64,000 nucleotides of DNA. Origin: Roseitalea porphyridii. Lineage in GTDB: Bacteria > Pseudomonadota > Alphaproteobacteria > Rhizobiales > Rhizobiaceae. The stretch covers positions 2,852,001-2,916,000 of the forward strand of contig NZ_CP036532.1 of assembly GCF_004331955.1 (NCBI RefSeq), written 5' to 3'. Of the stretch, positions 1 through 8,694 are shown piece by piece. How positions within the stretch are numbered: the first letter of the stretch is position 1; every line of letters begins with the position of its first letter. The position numbers and the translations under genes are program-made. The notes beneath the pieces were generated by a model that saw nothing but the letters and a program-made list of their open reading frames with translations, was not told where the DNA came from and searched no databases.

Positions 1-1491
1 GGCAATCCGGTCGAGATGAGCTATCGCGTCACCGACCAGGGCGCGATGCCGGCCGGCACCAACGGCGTGGTCGATGTGGAACTGTTCCTGAACGGCGAAC
101 TCCACGCCACCGCCCAGGCCGCGCCCGGCCAGACCTACCCGATCGAGATCGAGCTCGATCGCGGCGGCGCCAACATCGTCGAACTGCGCGTCGCCGAACT
201 GGACGGCGAGCTGACCGGCAACAACAACCGCGCCATCATGCGCATGGAAGGCATCCGCGAAAACCTGCGCGTGCTGCTGGTGTCGGGCGAGCCCCATTCG
301 GGCGAGCGCACCTGGCGCAACCTGCTCAAGTCCGACGCCTCGGTCGATCTGGTCCACTTCACCATTTTGCGCCCGCCCGAAAAGCAGGACGGCACGCCGA
401 TCAATGAACTGTCGCTGATCGCCTTTCCGACACGCGAACTGTTCGTCGAGCGGATCGAGGATTTCGACCTGATCATCTTCGACCGCTACCAGAACCGCAA
501 CGTGCTGCCGACGCTCTATTACGACTTCATCGCCGAATATGTCCGCCAGGGCGGCGCCCTGCTGGTCGCCTCCGGCCCCGAATATGCCGGCGCCAACTCG
601 GTCGCGCGCACGCCGCTGATCAGCGCCCTTCCGGCCATTCCCACCGGTGACGTCGCACAGGCCGGCTTCTTTCCCCGCCTGACCGACGACGGCGCCCGCC
701 ACCCGGTCACCCGCGACCTGGAAGGCGCCGGTTCCGAGCCGCCGCAATGGGGCCGCTGGTTCCGCACCGTCGATGTCTCGAACGTCGAGGGCACGACCGT
801 CATGCGCGCCGCGGGCGAAGCGCCGCTTCTGGTCCTGAACACCTATGGCGAGGGCCGCGTCGGGCTGATGCTGTCCGATCATGGCTGGCTGTGGGCGCGG
901 GGCTTCGAGGGCGGCGGCCCCCATGTCGGCCTCTACCGGCGTCTGGCGCACTGGCTGATGAAGGAGCCCGAACTGGAGGAAGAAGCGCTGACCGCCACCT
1001 CCGAGGGCGACGTGCTGACAATCCGCCGCCAGACGATGGCCGAGACGGTCGGCCTGGTGACCGTGACCACGCCCTCCGGCGAGACGCTGACGATCGATCT
1101 GATCGAGCAGGCGCCGGGCCTGTTCGAGGCCGAACTGCAGACCGACGAGATCGGCCTGTTCAACCTTGAAAACGGCGATCTGACCGCGCTCGCCCATGTC
1201 GGTCAGACCGACGCGCCCGAGTTCCGCGACATGATCTCGACCACCGAAGCGCTCGCCGAGACCGTGCGCGAGGGCGGCGGCACCGTGCGCCGCATCGGCG
1301 ATGGCGACGCACCTTCGATCCTGCCGGTGCGTTCGACCGCCGATGCGGCCGGCCGCGACTGGCTCGGCTTTCGGACCTCGGCGGAGACCGAACTGCGCGG
1401 CGTGTCGCGCCAGGCCCTGTTCGGCGGCTTTCTGGGCCTCGGCCTGATGCTCTTGGCGATCGCCTCGATGTGGTACCGCGAGGGCCGCTGA
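1..1491 (+). CDS. C-terminal part of a large membrane-anchored glutamine-amidotransferase-like protein (5' truncated by window edge)
   Basis: The frame is open from the first base, so the gene starts outside the window; 496 codons are visible. The visible part begins in a beta-rich, CARDB-like segment, followed by a class I glutamine-amidotransferase-like fold (about residues 90-320, with stretches such as VLLVSGEP and LIIFDRY). A second beta region follows, then one transmembrane helix close to the C terminus (GGFLGLGLMLLAIASMWY) ending in a short basic tail. This matches the large membrane protein that, in rhizobia, ends a MoxR-ATPase/DUF58/DUF4159 gene set. That set would lie upstream, out of sight, so the assignment is inference. 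No catalytic Cys-His-Glu triad is apparent, so it is probably not an active amidotransferase. It is convergent with the next gene. Confidence 0.75.
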   Translation, partial: GNPVEMSYRVTDQGAMPAGTNGVVDVELFLNGELHATAQAAPGQTYPIEIELDRGGANIVELRVAELDGELTGNNNRAIMRMEGIRENLRVLLVSGEPHSGERTWRNLLKSDASVDLVHFTILRPPEKQDGTPINELSLIAFPTRELFVERIEDFDLIIFDRYQNRNVLPTLYYDFIAEYVRQGGALLVASGPEYAGANSVARTPLISALPAIPTGDVAQAGFFPRLTDDGARHPVTRDLEGAGSEPPQWGRWFRTVDVSNVEGTTVMRAAGEAPLLVLNTYGEGRVGLMLSDHGWLWARGFEGGGPHVGLYRRLAHWLMKEPELEEEALTATSEGDVLTIRRQTMAETVGLVTVTTPSGETLTIDLIEQAPGLFEAELQTDEIGLFNLENGDLTALAHVGQTDAPEFRDMISTTEALAETVREGGGTVRRIGDGDAPSILPVRSTADAAGRDWLGFRTSAETELRGVSRQALFGGFLGLGLMLLAIASMWYREGR

Positions 1492-1549
1492 CCGGGTCCC
1501 GGCACGCAATCCGGTCCGGCCTGTCCCGCCCTTCATCCTTCATCGTTTC

Positions 1550-1704
1550 CCCCACCCTTCATCCCTCCCCCGCAAGCGTGGGAGGGAGGCCCTATACCTT
1601 CAGCTCAACCCCGGCCTTCCAAGCCAAGCTTCATGGTCACCAGGCAAGGCGAGATGTCGCCGCCTCCCCTCCCACGCTTGCGGGGGAGGGGTAAGGGGTG
1701 GGGG
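1550..1704. repeat. Inverted-repeat palindromic element between convergent genes
   Basis: Two 38-base arms (1550-1587 and 1667-1704) are near-perfect reverse complements with about three mismatches. Each contains CTCCCCCGCAAGCGTGGGAG or its complement. They flank a 79-base centre. The element lies between two convergent genes, so a transcript from either side could fold it into a long stem. Elements of this look are dispersed in Rhizobiales and Caulobacter genomes (from memory). A bidirectional terminator role is inference. Confidence 0.7.
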
Positions 1705-1715
1705 TTACGCCAGGT

Positions 1716-2258
1716 TCAGGGCGAAGCCGGCGCAGGCGTGGTCGTCGACCGGCTTTCATGCATCACCATGCCCGCGAGCGCCCCCGGCACCGCCTTATCG
1801 CCCAGCGGATGGACCAGCAGGCGCGTCGGATCGACCGGCCCGGGCATCAGCACCCGGCCCTTAGGCACCGGCACGAAGCCGAGCGGGTTGTAATAGGGCG
1901 CATCGCCGACCAGCAGCACGAACCGCGCCGTGCCGGTCGCACCCGTTTCTTCGACGGCCCGGCGCACCAGCGCCCGGCCGAACCCCCTGTTCTTGTGCGC
2001 CACCGCGACCGCCAGCGGCCCCAGCAGATAGCCATGGTGACCGCTGGCGCCCGTCACGACCGGGGTCATCCGCACCGAGCCGAGCAGTTCCCCAGCGGCA
2101 GAAAGCGCCACGAACGAGAGCGCCGCATCGTGCGGCCCCTGCTCGCGCAGGCGAAAGGCGGCACGCGTGAACCGGCCCGGCCCGAAGGCGTCCTCGTGCA
2201 ACGCTTCGATCGCGTCGGCGCACTCCGCCCGTTCGGGCGCAATCGTGAAATCGGTCAT
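1716..2258 (-). CDS. GNAT-family N-acetyltransferase (YhbS-like)
   Basis: The 180-residue protein has the GNAT fold. The acetyl-CoA pyrophosphate-binding loop is visible as KNRGFGRALV (about residues 88-97), preceded by the beta-strand LLGPLAVAV. The C-terminal PYYNPLGFVPVPKGRVLMPGP stretch is typical of the YhbS/COG3153 type of predicted acetyltransferase. The acceptor cannot be read from sequence. The gene stands alone, convergent with the upstream membrane protein gene, from which it is separated by an inverted-repeat element. The ATG fits the family N terminus. Confidence 0.85.
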   Translation of the reverse strand: MTDFTIAPERAECADAIEALHEDAFGPGRFTRAAFRLREQGPHDAALSFVALSAAGELLGSVRMTPVVTGASGHHGYLLGPLAVAVAHKNRGFGRALVRRAVEETGATGTARFVLLVGDAPYYNPLGFVPVPKGRVLMPGPVDPTRLLVHPLGDKAVPGALAGMVMHESRSTTTPAPASP

Positions 2259-2504
2259 GGAAAAGGGTCCAAATGCAGACGAAGGGAAGGCAACGAGGAA
2301 GGCCCGGCCGTCAGCCGGGGCGTTATCGTCGCGGTCGTCGCATCTGGAACGGGGTCGTCATGATTGCCAGCTAGCACCAAGCGTCGGCCTGGTAAAGCCT
2401 GGAGCGTACAGGGAACCGGCCGGTTGACGGTGCGTTCGCCCTTCATGCGGTGACGGGGACGCGCCGAAGCCCTATCTGCATGCCGAACGCAAGGAGAAAG
2501 AACG

Positions 2505-3494
2505 ATGGGCCTTTTGATCGACGGCGTCTGGCACGACAAATGGTATGACACCAAGAAGAGCGGCGGCCGGTTCGTCCGCTCGGACTCGGCCTTCCGCAAC
2601 TGGGTGACGGCCGACGGTTCCGCCGGGCCGACCGGCGAGGGCGGTTTCGAGGCCGAGGCCGGGCGGTATCATCTCTACGTCTCGCTCGCCTGCCCCTGGG
2701 CGCACCGCACGCTGATCTTCCGCAAGCTGAAAAAGCTCGAAGACCTGATCGACGTCTCCGTCGTCCACCATTTCATGGGGTCCGAGGGCTGGACCTTCGA
2801 GACCGACGAGGCCGCGACCGGGGACCGGCTGTTCGGCGCAAACCGCCTGCACGAGATCTACACGCGCGCCAAGGCCGACTATACCGGCCGCGTCACCGTT
2901 CCGGTCCTGTGGGACAAGAAGCGCGGCACGATCGTCTCCAACGAATCGGCCGAAATCATCCGCATGTTCAACTCGGCCTTTGACGGGCTGACCGGCGACC
3001 GCCAGGACTTCTATCCCGAGGCCCTGCGCGACGAGATCGAGGCGGTCAACGAGCGCGTCTACCACACCGTCAACAACGGGGTTTACAAGTCCGGCTTCGC
3101 CACCACCCAGGAGGCCTACGAGGAGGCCGTCGAGCCGCTGTTCGAGACGCTCGACTGGCTGGAGGACCGGCTCTCGCGCCAGCGCTATCTGGCCGGCGAC
3201 CGGCTGACCGAGGCCGATTGGCGCCTGTTCACCACGCTGGTGCGGTTCGACCCGGTCTATTTCGGCCACTTCAAGTGCAACATCCGCCGCATCGCCGACT
3301 ATGACAGCCTGTGGGCCTATACGCGCGAACTCTATCAGGTGCCGGGCGTCGCCGAGACGGTGAACCTGCATCACATCAAGGCGCACTATTACGGCAGCCA
3401 CGAAACCGTCAATCCGACGCGGATCGTGCCGGTCGGCCCCGACATCGACTTTGCCGCCCCGCACGGCCGCGACCGGCTCCCCGCCGCGGCCTGA
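2505..3494 (+). CDS. Glutathionyl-hydroquinone reductase (Xi-class glutathione transferase, YqjG/PcpF type)
   Basis: The 329-residue protein reduces glutathionyl-hydroquinones to hydroquinones and free glutathione in the cytoplasm. The catalytic Cys-Pro-Trp motif is at residues 63-65 (SLACPWAHRTL), at the usual position for this family. It is followed by the family block VVHHFMGSEGW and by LWDKKRGTIVSNESAEIIRMFN. The C-terminal helical domain holds YLAGDRLTEADWRLFTTLVRFD. Length is normal. The ATG has a strong ribosome site (AAGGAG ending 8 bases upstream). The 246-base region before it shows no further feature. It ends 8 bases from the convergent NUDIX gene. Confidence 0.93.
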   Translation: MGLLIDGVWHDKWYDTKKSGGRFVRSDSAFRNWVTADGSAGPTGEGGFEAEAGRYHLYVSLACPWAHRTLIFRKLKKLEDLIDVSVVHHFMGSEGWTFETDEAATGDRLFGANRLHEIYTRAKADYTGRVTVPVLWDKKRGTIVSNESAEIIRMFNSAFDGLTGDRQDFYPEALRDEIEAVNERVYHTVNNGVYKSGFATTQEAYEEAVEPLFETLDWLEDRLSRQRYLAGDRLTEADWRLFTTLVRFDPVYFGHFKCNIRRIADYDSLWAYTRELYQVPGVAETVNLHHIKAHYYGSHETVNPTRIVPVGPDIDFAAPHGRDRLPAAA

Positions 3495-3501
3495 TCGGCC
3501 C

Positions 3502-3954
3502 CTACCAGTGCGGGGCGGGACGACCGCCGCTCCGCCATTCCTCGATCCGGCGACGGGTGCCCTCGGCGACGCCGTCGGGCAACGCGTCGACGGCGAAGAA
3601 TTCGGCTGCGGCGATCTCCCGGTCCGGCGCCTTCGGGCCAAGATGGCGTTCCACGCGACACACATAGACCGCCACATGGTCGCGCCGGGAGGCGCCGGCA
3701 TTGTAATGGAAGCCGTGCAGGTCGATCTCGCCGCCGATTTCCACATTGCCCTCCTCGCGCACCTCGCGCCGGATGCAGTCGACCGCCGTCTCGCCCGGCT
3801 CGATCCCGCCGCCCGGCAGGTGCCAGCCCGCGACGTAGGTGTGCCGGACCAGCAGGACGCGCCCCGCCGCGTCGACCACGATCGCCCGTGCGCCGAGCGT
3901 CATCGGACGGCTCAGTATAAACCAGGAATGGAGAAGCCGGCTCGTCAGTTTCAC
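3502..3954 (-). CDS. NUDIX hydrolase
   Basis: The 150-residue protein hydrolyses a nucleoside-diphosphate-linked substrate; which one is not readable. The NUDIX box lies at residues 49-71 and keeps the metal-binding acidic residues (Glu55, Arg63-Glu64, Glu67-Glu68). The conserved Gly of the box is Asn70, which is unusual. An N-terminal hydrophobic stretch (LLHSWFILSRPMTLGARAIVV) precedes the beta-sheet. The PGGGIEPGETAVDCIRRE core suggests a house-cleaning or capping-type hydrolase. It is convergent with the reductase gene and divergent from the phosphoesterase gene. Confidence 0.85.
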   Translation of the reverse strand: MKLTSRLLHSWFILSRPMTLGARAIVVDAAGRVLLVRHTYVAGWHLPGGGIEPGETAVDCIRREVREEGNVEIGGEIDLHGFHYNAGASRRDHVAVYVCRVERHLGPKAPDREIAAAEFFAVDALPDGVAEGTRRRIEEWRSGGRPAPHW

Positions 3955-4145
3955 GTCGACAATCTCTTTGTGGCGTCAAGTCTTCGCGTCGAATCGCGGC
4001 GGCGGTGGCGGCCGATACTGCCGTCTTTACGGTCAAGGAGAAACCCCGCCGAGGCCGGATACCGGCATTGCCTTGTCAACGCAGCGCCGTGCATGGCCGT
4101 ATGGCACCCTTTCCATCGCGCCCGCAAACCCGCTAACAGGCGATC

Positions 4146-5054
4146 ATGAGCTACGTTCTCGCCCATCTTTCCGACATCCATCTGGGGCCGTTGCCGGCGG
4201 TGACGACGCGGCAATTGCTGTCCAAGCGTCTGACCGGCTACATCAACTGGCATCGCAGCCGTGCCGCCTCGATGGCCGGCACCGCCCTCGCCCGGATCAC
4301 AAGCGCCGTCGCGGCGAGCGGCGCCGATCACGTCGCGGTCACCGGCGATCTGACCAATCTGGCGCTCGAGGCCGAGATCAGGGCCGCCGCGATCTGGCTT
4401 GAGGAACTGGGCGACCCGCACGACGTCTCGGTCGTGCCGGGCAATCACGACGCCTATGTGCAGGGCGCGCTCGACAAGGCGTTCGAGGCCTGGTCGCCAT
4501 GGATGGCCGGCGATGACGGCCATGCGCCAAAGCGCAACGAGGCCTTTCCCTATGTGCGCCGACGCGGTCCCCTTGCCATCATCGGTCTTTCGAGCGCGGT
4601 GGCGACGCCGCTGTTCGTCGCCGCAGGCCGCATCGAGGGCGAACAGGCCCGCAATCTGGCGACCGTGCTCGCCGAGACGGGCGAGCAGGGTCTGTTCCGC
4701 GTCGTGCTGATCCACCATCCGCCGGTGCGCGGCGCCACGTTGCCGCGCAAGCGCCTTTACGGAATCAAGCTGTTCCAGAATGCGGTCGCCCGGCATGGCG
4801 CCGAACTGGTCCTGCACGGCCACACCCATCTGGCCCAGCGGCACTGGATCGGGGGGCCGGCCGGAACGCGGGTGCCGGTGATCGGCGTGCCCGCCGCCGG
4901 ACAGGGGGTCGGCGGCTCGAAGCCGGCCGGGGCCTACAATCTGTTCGAGATCGAGAGCGACGGCGGGAAGTGGCGCTGCCACATGCGCGAATGGTCGGCG
5001 ACGACCGAGACGGGCCCCTTGCGCCTCAGCGACGAACGCACGCTCTGGCCGTAG
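4146..5054 (+). CDS. Calcineurin-like metallophosphoesterase
   Basis: The 302-residue protein has the full set of binuclear-metal motifs in order: LSDIHLG (about 8-14), TGDLTN, PGNHD, HHPP and LHGHTH. The layout resembles CpdA-like 3',5'-cyclic nucleotide phosphodiesterases and other small calcineurin-type enzymes; the substrate is not established. No signal peptide or membrane helix is seen, so it is probably cytoplasmic. The 191 bases upstream, shared with the divergent NUDIX gene, must hold both promoters. The ATG follows a weak ribosome site (AGGCG). Confidence 0.88.
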   Translation: MSYVLAHLSDIHLGPLPAVTTRQLLSKRLTGYINWHRSRAASMAGTALARITSAVAASGADHVAVTGDLTNLALEAEIRAAAIWLEELGDPHDVSVVPGNHDAYVQGALDKAFEAWSPWMAGDDGHAPKRNEAFPYVRRRGPLAIIGLSSAVATPLFVAAGRIEGEQARNLATVLAETGEQGLFRVVLIHHPPVRGATLPRKRLYGIKLFQNAVARHGAELVLHGHTHLAQRHWIGGPAGTRVPVIGVPAAGQGVGGSKPAGAYNLFEIESDGGKWRCHMREWSATTETGPLRLSDERTLWP

Positions 5055-5072
5055 GGCGGCCGGCCCGATCGC

Positions 5073-5759
5073 TCAGGGGATCAGCACGTCGCGATAGTAG
5101 AGGACGGCAACGCCGCAGGCGACGAAAAGACCGAGCACGAACCAGCCGATCGGGCTCATGCCGCGCACGCTGTCACGGTCCCGCCGCGACATCGCCATGC
5201 GGTCCGACCCGCCCGCACCGGTATCCGTATGGGCGGCGCCTGCCGATTCAATGTCGGCGTCAGGCTCGTCGTCCCCGACAGCGTCGTCCGAGCGGCCTTC
5301 GAGAACGCGCGGGCGCTGGGAGACGCCGGCCCGGTAGCTGACCGTCTCGTCGGCCGCAAAGGCCATCTCCCGCTCGTGCAGGCGTTCGGCGATGTAGGTG
5401 GTGACCGCCTCGACCACCGGTGCCGCGTCCACCGCCTCGGCGAGGATGATCCGGCCGAGCCGCGTGTCGCGCACGAAGCGGTATGTGCGCCGGTCACGGC
5501 CCATCATGACGTGCGCCGTGGCATCGATCCACAGGCGCGGCTGCAATCCGGACGACAGGGCGAAGTCGAACCGCTCGTCATCGGCCGGCACCTCGTCGAA
5601 CACCGGCTGCAGGCGCTGGGCGAGCAGGTCGAGCCTTGCCCGGTCCGCCTCCTTCATGTCGACGACGACATCGTTGCGCTCGGCCGCGGCGATCTTGACC
5701 TGGCGCACCGCGTCGACGAGGCGGGTGTTCGGGCTGGCTGTGTCTTCGTTCGGGTCCAT
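5073..5759 (-). CDS. Conserved hypothetical protein with C-terminal membrane anchor, behind a CtrA-type box
   Basis: I do not recognise a named family. The 228-residue product has an N-terminal soluble part (about 1-160) with a compact mixed fold (FDFALSSGLQPRLWIDATAHVMMGRDRRTYRFVRDTRLGR), then an acidic low-complexity linker, and a single C-terminal transmembrane helix (IGWFVLGLFVACGVAVLYY). It should be tail-anchored in the inner membrane with the bulk in the cytoplasm. The ATG at 5759 is chosen over an in-frame upstream ATG because GAGGA sits four bases before it. A consensus CtrA box lies 27-42 bases upstream, suggesting cell-cycle control. The neighbouring minus-strand gene encodes a similar soluble-plus-C-terminal-TM protein. 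Confidence 0.75.
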   Translation of the reverse strand: MDPNEDTASPNTRLVDAVRQVKIAAAERNDVVVDMKEADRARLDLLAQRLQPVFDEVPADDERFDFALSSGLQPRLWIDATAHVMMGRDRRTYRFVRDTRLGRIILAEAVDAAPVVEAVTTYIAERLHEREMAFAADETVSYRAGVSQRPRVLEGRSDDAVGDDEPDADIESAGAAHTDTGAGGSDRMAMSRRDRDSVRGMSPIGWFVLGLFVACGVAVLYYRDVLIP

Positions 5760-5785
5760 GCGGTCCTCGCCCGGCATGTCTGTGG

Positions 5786-5801
5786 TTAACCGGACATTAA
5801 C
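5786..5801 (-). promoter_or_regulatory. Consensus CtrA-binding site (TTAA-N7-TTAAC)
   Basis: TTAA-CCGGACA-TTAAC reads as a full CtrA box, and the opposite strand also fits the consensus. It lies 27-42 bases upstream of the 5759 start codon. CtrA itself is encoded in this window, so regulation is plausible but inferred from sequence only. Confidence 0.65.
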
Positions 5802-5895
5802 AACTTTGGCCGCGCAAGGCGAGTGCCGTGCCCGGGACCCGGCGGCGGAAGCCACGCGGCCGGCGCAAAAGGTGTGGATGGCGGCGTGCCGGCGT

Positions 5896-6552
5896 TCAGC
5901 GCTGCCAGACCAGGAACAGGATCACCGTCAGCAGCAGGACGATGATGGCAAGAGCCAGCCAGAACCGCTTGACGTTGCGCACGATGAACGGACTCAGCAG
6001 CGTCTCCTGCGCGCTGCTCCCCTCGGTTTTGGCAAGCTTGCGCGTCGCGGCGAGCGGTGCGGCGGCCATATCGGAATCGAGCCTGAAACTGGCCGCGCTG
6101 TTGCCGAAATCGACGATGCGCGACGCGCCGGCGCCGTCCGCGCCCGCCATGGTCGGCACCGTTTCGCCGTCCGCCCCGGACCGCCGGCGATAGGACGGCA
6201 CATAGGTGCCCTTCGGAACGCTGATCTCGATCGGCTGGTTCTGGCCCTCGCCGGCATAGAACGTCGACAGATGTTCGCGCAGCCGGCCGGCCTGAACCCG
6301 CACGACCGCGTCCATCGCCGGATCGAAATCGTCATCCTTGCCGAACACGTCCTGGGCGATCGTGAAGCCCTTGAGGCGCGATGCCTCGCCGTTCTGCTCT
6401 GTTTCGACCAGGTAGGTCAGAAGCGCGCGGGCGCGGTCGGCGCGCGCGAAGGTTACGCTGCTGAGCACCGCCTCGAGCGCGGCCCGGACTTCCCCGGCCG
6501 TGATTGCGCCGTCGTCCGGTGTCTTGCCCAAGGTTTCGCTCCCGCCGTCCAT
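5896..6552 (-). CDS. Hypothetical protein: OmpR-like winged-helix-type domain plus C-terminal membrane helix
   Basis: The 218-residue product starts with a helical region (EVRAALEAVLSSVTFARADRARALLTYLVETEQNGEASRLKGFTI). It continues with VVRVQAGRLREHLSTFYAGEGQNQPIEISVPKGTYVPSY. This is the pattern of the N-terminal regulator-like domain seen in many rhizobial adenylate-cyclase and TPR proteins. After a low-complexity stretch it ends in one transmembrane helix (FWLALAIIVLLLTVILFLVW). No catalytic domain follows, so it looks like a free-standing membrane-tethered version of that module. Domain naming is from memory. The ATG at 6552 is preferred to an upstream one whose extension is low-complexity. 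Confidence 0.7.
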   Translation of the reverse strand: MDGGSETLGKTPDDGAITAGEVRAALEAVLSSVTFARADRARALLTYLVETEQNGEASRLKGFTIAQDVFGKDDDFDPAMDAVVRVQAGRLREHLSTFYAGEGQNQPIEISVPKGTYVPSYRRRSGADGETVPTMAGADGAGASRIVDFGNSAASFRLDSDMAAAPLAATRKLAKTEGSSAQETLLSPFIVRNVKRFWLALAIIVLLLTVILFLVWQR

Positions 6553-6692
6553 GCGCCCCCGGTATCCTGCGTTGCACCGCCCCGGCACGGGCTGGGATGC
6601 GCCCTGCCGGACCGGCGGGGCCACAGGCCCCGTCAGTCAGCCTAGTCCGAATCCGGCAAGGACCTCAACAAGAGGATCGCCGCGCCCGCGTT

Positions 6693-8420
6693 TCAGCCCG
6701 ACTGCCCCGCCCGCAGGCGGTTGACCGCCGAGACGATCGCCTCCAGCGAAGCGGCCACGATGTTCTTGTTGATGCCGACGCCGAAGATGCGCCCGTCGGC
6801 GTGGTCCATCTCCATGTAGCAGATCGCCGCCGCATCGGAGCCGTGCTGAAGCGAGTGCTCGGAATAGTCGCGCACCGACATGGAAAGCCCGTAATGGGTG
6901 TTGATCGCATCGACGAACCCGTCGATCGGCCCGGTGCCGTGGCCCCGGATCTCGATCTCCTCGTTGCCGTCCATCAGGATCGCGTCGACGATGCGTCTGC
7001 CGGCATTGTCGGGATCGGGCGCGGTGGTGTGGCTGACGAACCGGATGCGCGGATGCGGCACGTCGACATAGGTCGCCAGGAACGCCTCGTGGATGCGCTT
7101 GGAGGACAGTTCCTTGCCCTCGCGGTCGGTGATGTCCTGGATGATCTCGCGGAACTCCACCTGCAGGCCGCGCGGCAGGTTCAACCCGTAATCGGCCTGC
7201 AGGATATAGGCGATGCCGCCCTTGCCCGACTGCGAGTTGATCCGGATGATCGCCTCGTATGACCGGCCGACGTCTTCGGGATCGATCGGCAGATAGGGCA
7301 CTTCCCAGACGTCCGACCTGGCCTCGCGGTGGGCCTTCATGCCCTTGTTGATCGCGTCCTGGTGCGAGCCGGAGAACGCCGTGTAGACCAGTTCGCCGAC
7401 GTAAGGATGGCGTTCGGGAATGGCGAGCTGGTTGCAGTGCTCGTAGACGTCGCGGATCGCGTTGATGTCCGAGACATCCAGGCCGGGGTCGACGCCTTGC
7501 GTGAACATGTTCAGCGCCAGCGTGACGATGTCGACATTGCCGGTGCGCTCTCCATTGCCGAACAGCGTGCCCTCGACCCGGTCGGCGCCGGCCATCAGGC
7601 CCAGTTCGGTCGCCGCGATCCCGGTGCCGCGGTCATTGTGCGGATGCAGCGAGACGATCACGCTGTCGCGCTTGTCGAGGTTCCGGCACATCCATTCGAT
7701 CTGGTCGGCATGGATGTTGGGCGTCGACATCTCGACCGTTGCCGGCAGATTCAGGATCAGCTTGTTGTCCGGCGTCGGCTGGACGATCTCGGTGACCGCG
7801 TTGCAGATTTCCAGCGCCACCTCCAGTTCGGTGCCGGTGAAGCTTTCCGGCGAATACTGGAAGCGATACCCGCCGCCCGCCCTGGCCGCCATGTCGGTGA
7901 TCATCTTGGCCGCGTCGGTGGCGATCTGCTTGATGCCGGCGACGTCCTTGCCGAACACGACACGCCGCTGCAACTCGCTGGTGGAGTTGTAGAAATGGAC
8001 GATCGGATGACGCGATCCCTCCAGCGACTCGAACGTCCGCGCGATCAGTTCGGGCCGGCACTGCACCAGCACCTGAAGGGAGACGTCGTCGGGGACATTG
8101 CCCTCCTCGACGCACCAGCGTGCGAAGTCGAAGTCGGTCTGGGAGGCCGAGGGAAAGCCGATTTCGATCTCCCTGAAGCCCATCTTGAGCAGCAGCGCGA
8201 ACATGCGCGTCTTGCGCTCGTGGCCCATCGGCTCGATCAGCGCCTGGTTGCCGTCGCGCAGGTCGACCGAGCACCAGATCGGCGGCTCGGTGATGGTCTT
8301 CGATGGCCAGGTCCGGTCGGGCAGGTCGACCGGCGGATAGGGCCGGTACTTGCGGTTCGCCGCCGGCATGCCGGGGCCACGGTGCTGTGCGGCCGTATCG
8401 GTCTTGAAGTGGGTGGTCAT
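6693..8420 (-). CDS. leuA: 2-isopropylmalate synthase
   Basis: The 575-residue enzyme condenses acetyl-CoA with 2-oxoisovalerate, the first committed step of leucine synthesis. It is the long form (LeuA type 2, actinobacterial/rhizobial style). The TIM-barrel starts with WCSVDLRDGNQALIEPM, and the metal-binding HPHNDRGTGIAATELG and GNGERTGNVD blocks are present. The C-terminal regulatory domain (YSEHSLQHGSDAAAICYMEM) binds leucine in relatives. The ATG at 8420 follows AAGGATGAG; a longer in-frame start would add an unlikely 20-residue leader. A Leu-rich leader ORF with its own promoter lies upstream, implying attenuation by charged tRNA-Leu. Confidence 0.96.
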   Translation of the reverse strand: MTTHFKTDTAAQHRGPGMPAANRKYRPYPPVDLPDRTWPSKTITEPPIWCSVDLRDGNQALIEPMGHERKTRMFALLLKMGFREIEIGFPSASQTDFDFARWCVEEGNVPDDVSLQVLVQCRPELIARTFESLEGSRHPIVHFYNSTSELQRRVVFGKDVAGIKQIATDAAKMITDMAARAGGGYRFQYSPESFTGTELEVALEICNAVTEIVQPTPDNKLILNLPATVEMSTPNIHADQIEWMCRNLDKRDSVIVSLHPHNDRGTGIAATELGLMAGADRVEGTLFGNGERTGNVDIVTLALNMFTQGVDPGLDVSDINAIRDVYEHCNQLAIPERHPYVGELVYTAFSGSHQDAINKGMKAHREARSDVWEVPYLPIDPEDVGRSYEAIIRINSQSGKGGIAYILQADYGLNLPRGLQVEFREIIQDITDREGKELSSKRIHEAFLATYVDVPHPRIRFVSHTTAPDPDNAGRRIVDAILMDGNEEIEIRGHGTGPIDGFVDAINTHYGLSMSVRDYSEHSLQHGSDAAAICYMEMDHADGRIFGVGINKNIVAASLEAIVSAVNRLRAGQSG

Positions 8421-8563
8421 GGTCTCATCCTTCGCCCGCCCTTGGAACGGCGCTTGGGGCGTCCCGGCGGTGTGTGTCATTGAACTGGCGATGTAAAGAT
8501 GACGGGGCGGCGACGGGACGGTTCGGTCCCGGCATTACGACCACCGGGCGCCCTGTCGCAAGA

Positions 8564-8686
8564 TCAGGCCCGGCAGCCGCCGCTAAGAAGGAGAAGACCG
8601 AGGTCAAGCGCGTGCGCACCCCGCCCTGCCGGGGCGGAGGATGTCAGGGCGCATCGTGCGGCGCCGATGGATCGCGCATCGATCAT
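8564..8686 (-). CDS. leuL: Candidate leucine leader peptide (attenuator ORF of leuA)
   Basis: A 40-codon ORF begins ATG-ATC-GAT-GC and contains six leucine codons within eight (LDLGLLLL, residues 27-34), four of them consecutive. It ends 143 bases before leuA on the same strand. A consensus-like promoter places the transcript start at or next to its ATG, and there is no ribosome site, so it is expected to be leaderless. After the Leu run the RNA can form alternative stems: CCGGGC pairing with GCCCGG, or CCCGG with a later CCGGG. No clean U-tract terminator is seen. An attenuator at leuA in rhizobia is known from memory; this instance is inferred. Confidence 0.6.
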   Translation of the reverse strand: MIDARSIGAARCALTSSAPAGRGAHALDLGLLLLSGGCRA

Positions 8687-8694
8687 GGTCACGA

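Noticed and set aside
8425-8619. 64-codon minus-strand frame in the leuA leader
   Set aside because: It overlaps leuL in another frame, has no ribosome site or family, and would run almost to the leuA start; the Leu-rich frame fits the promoter position better.
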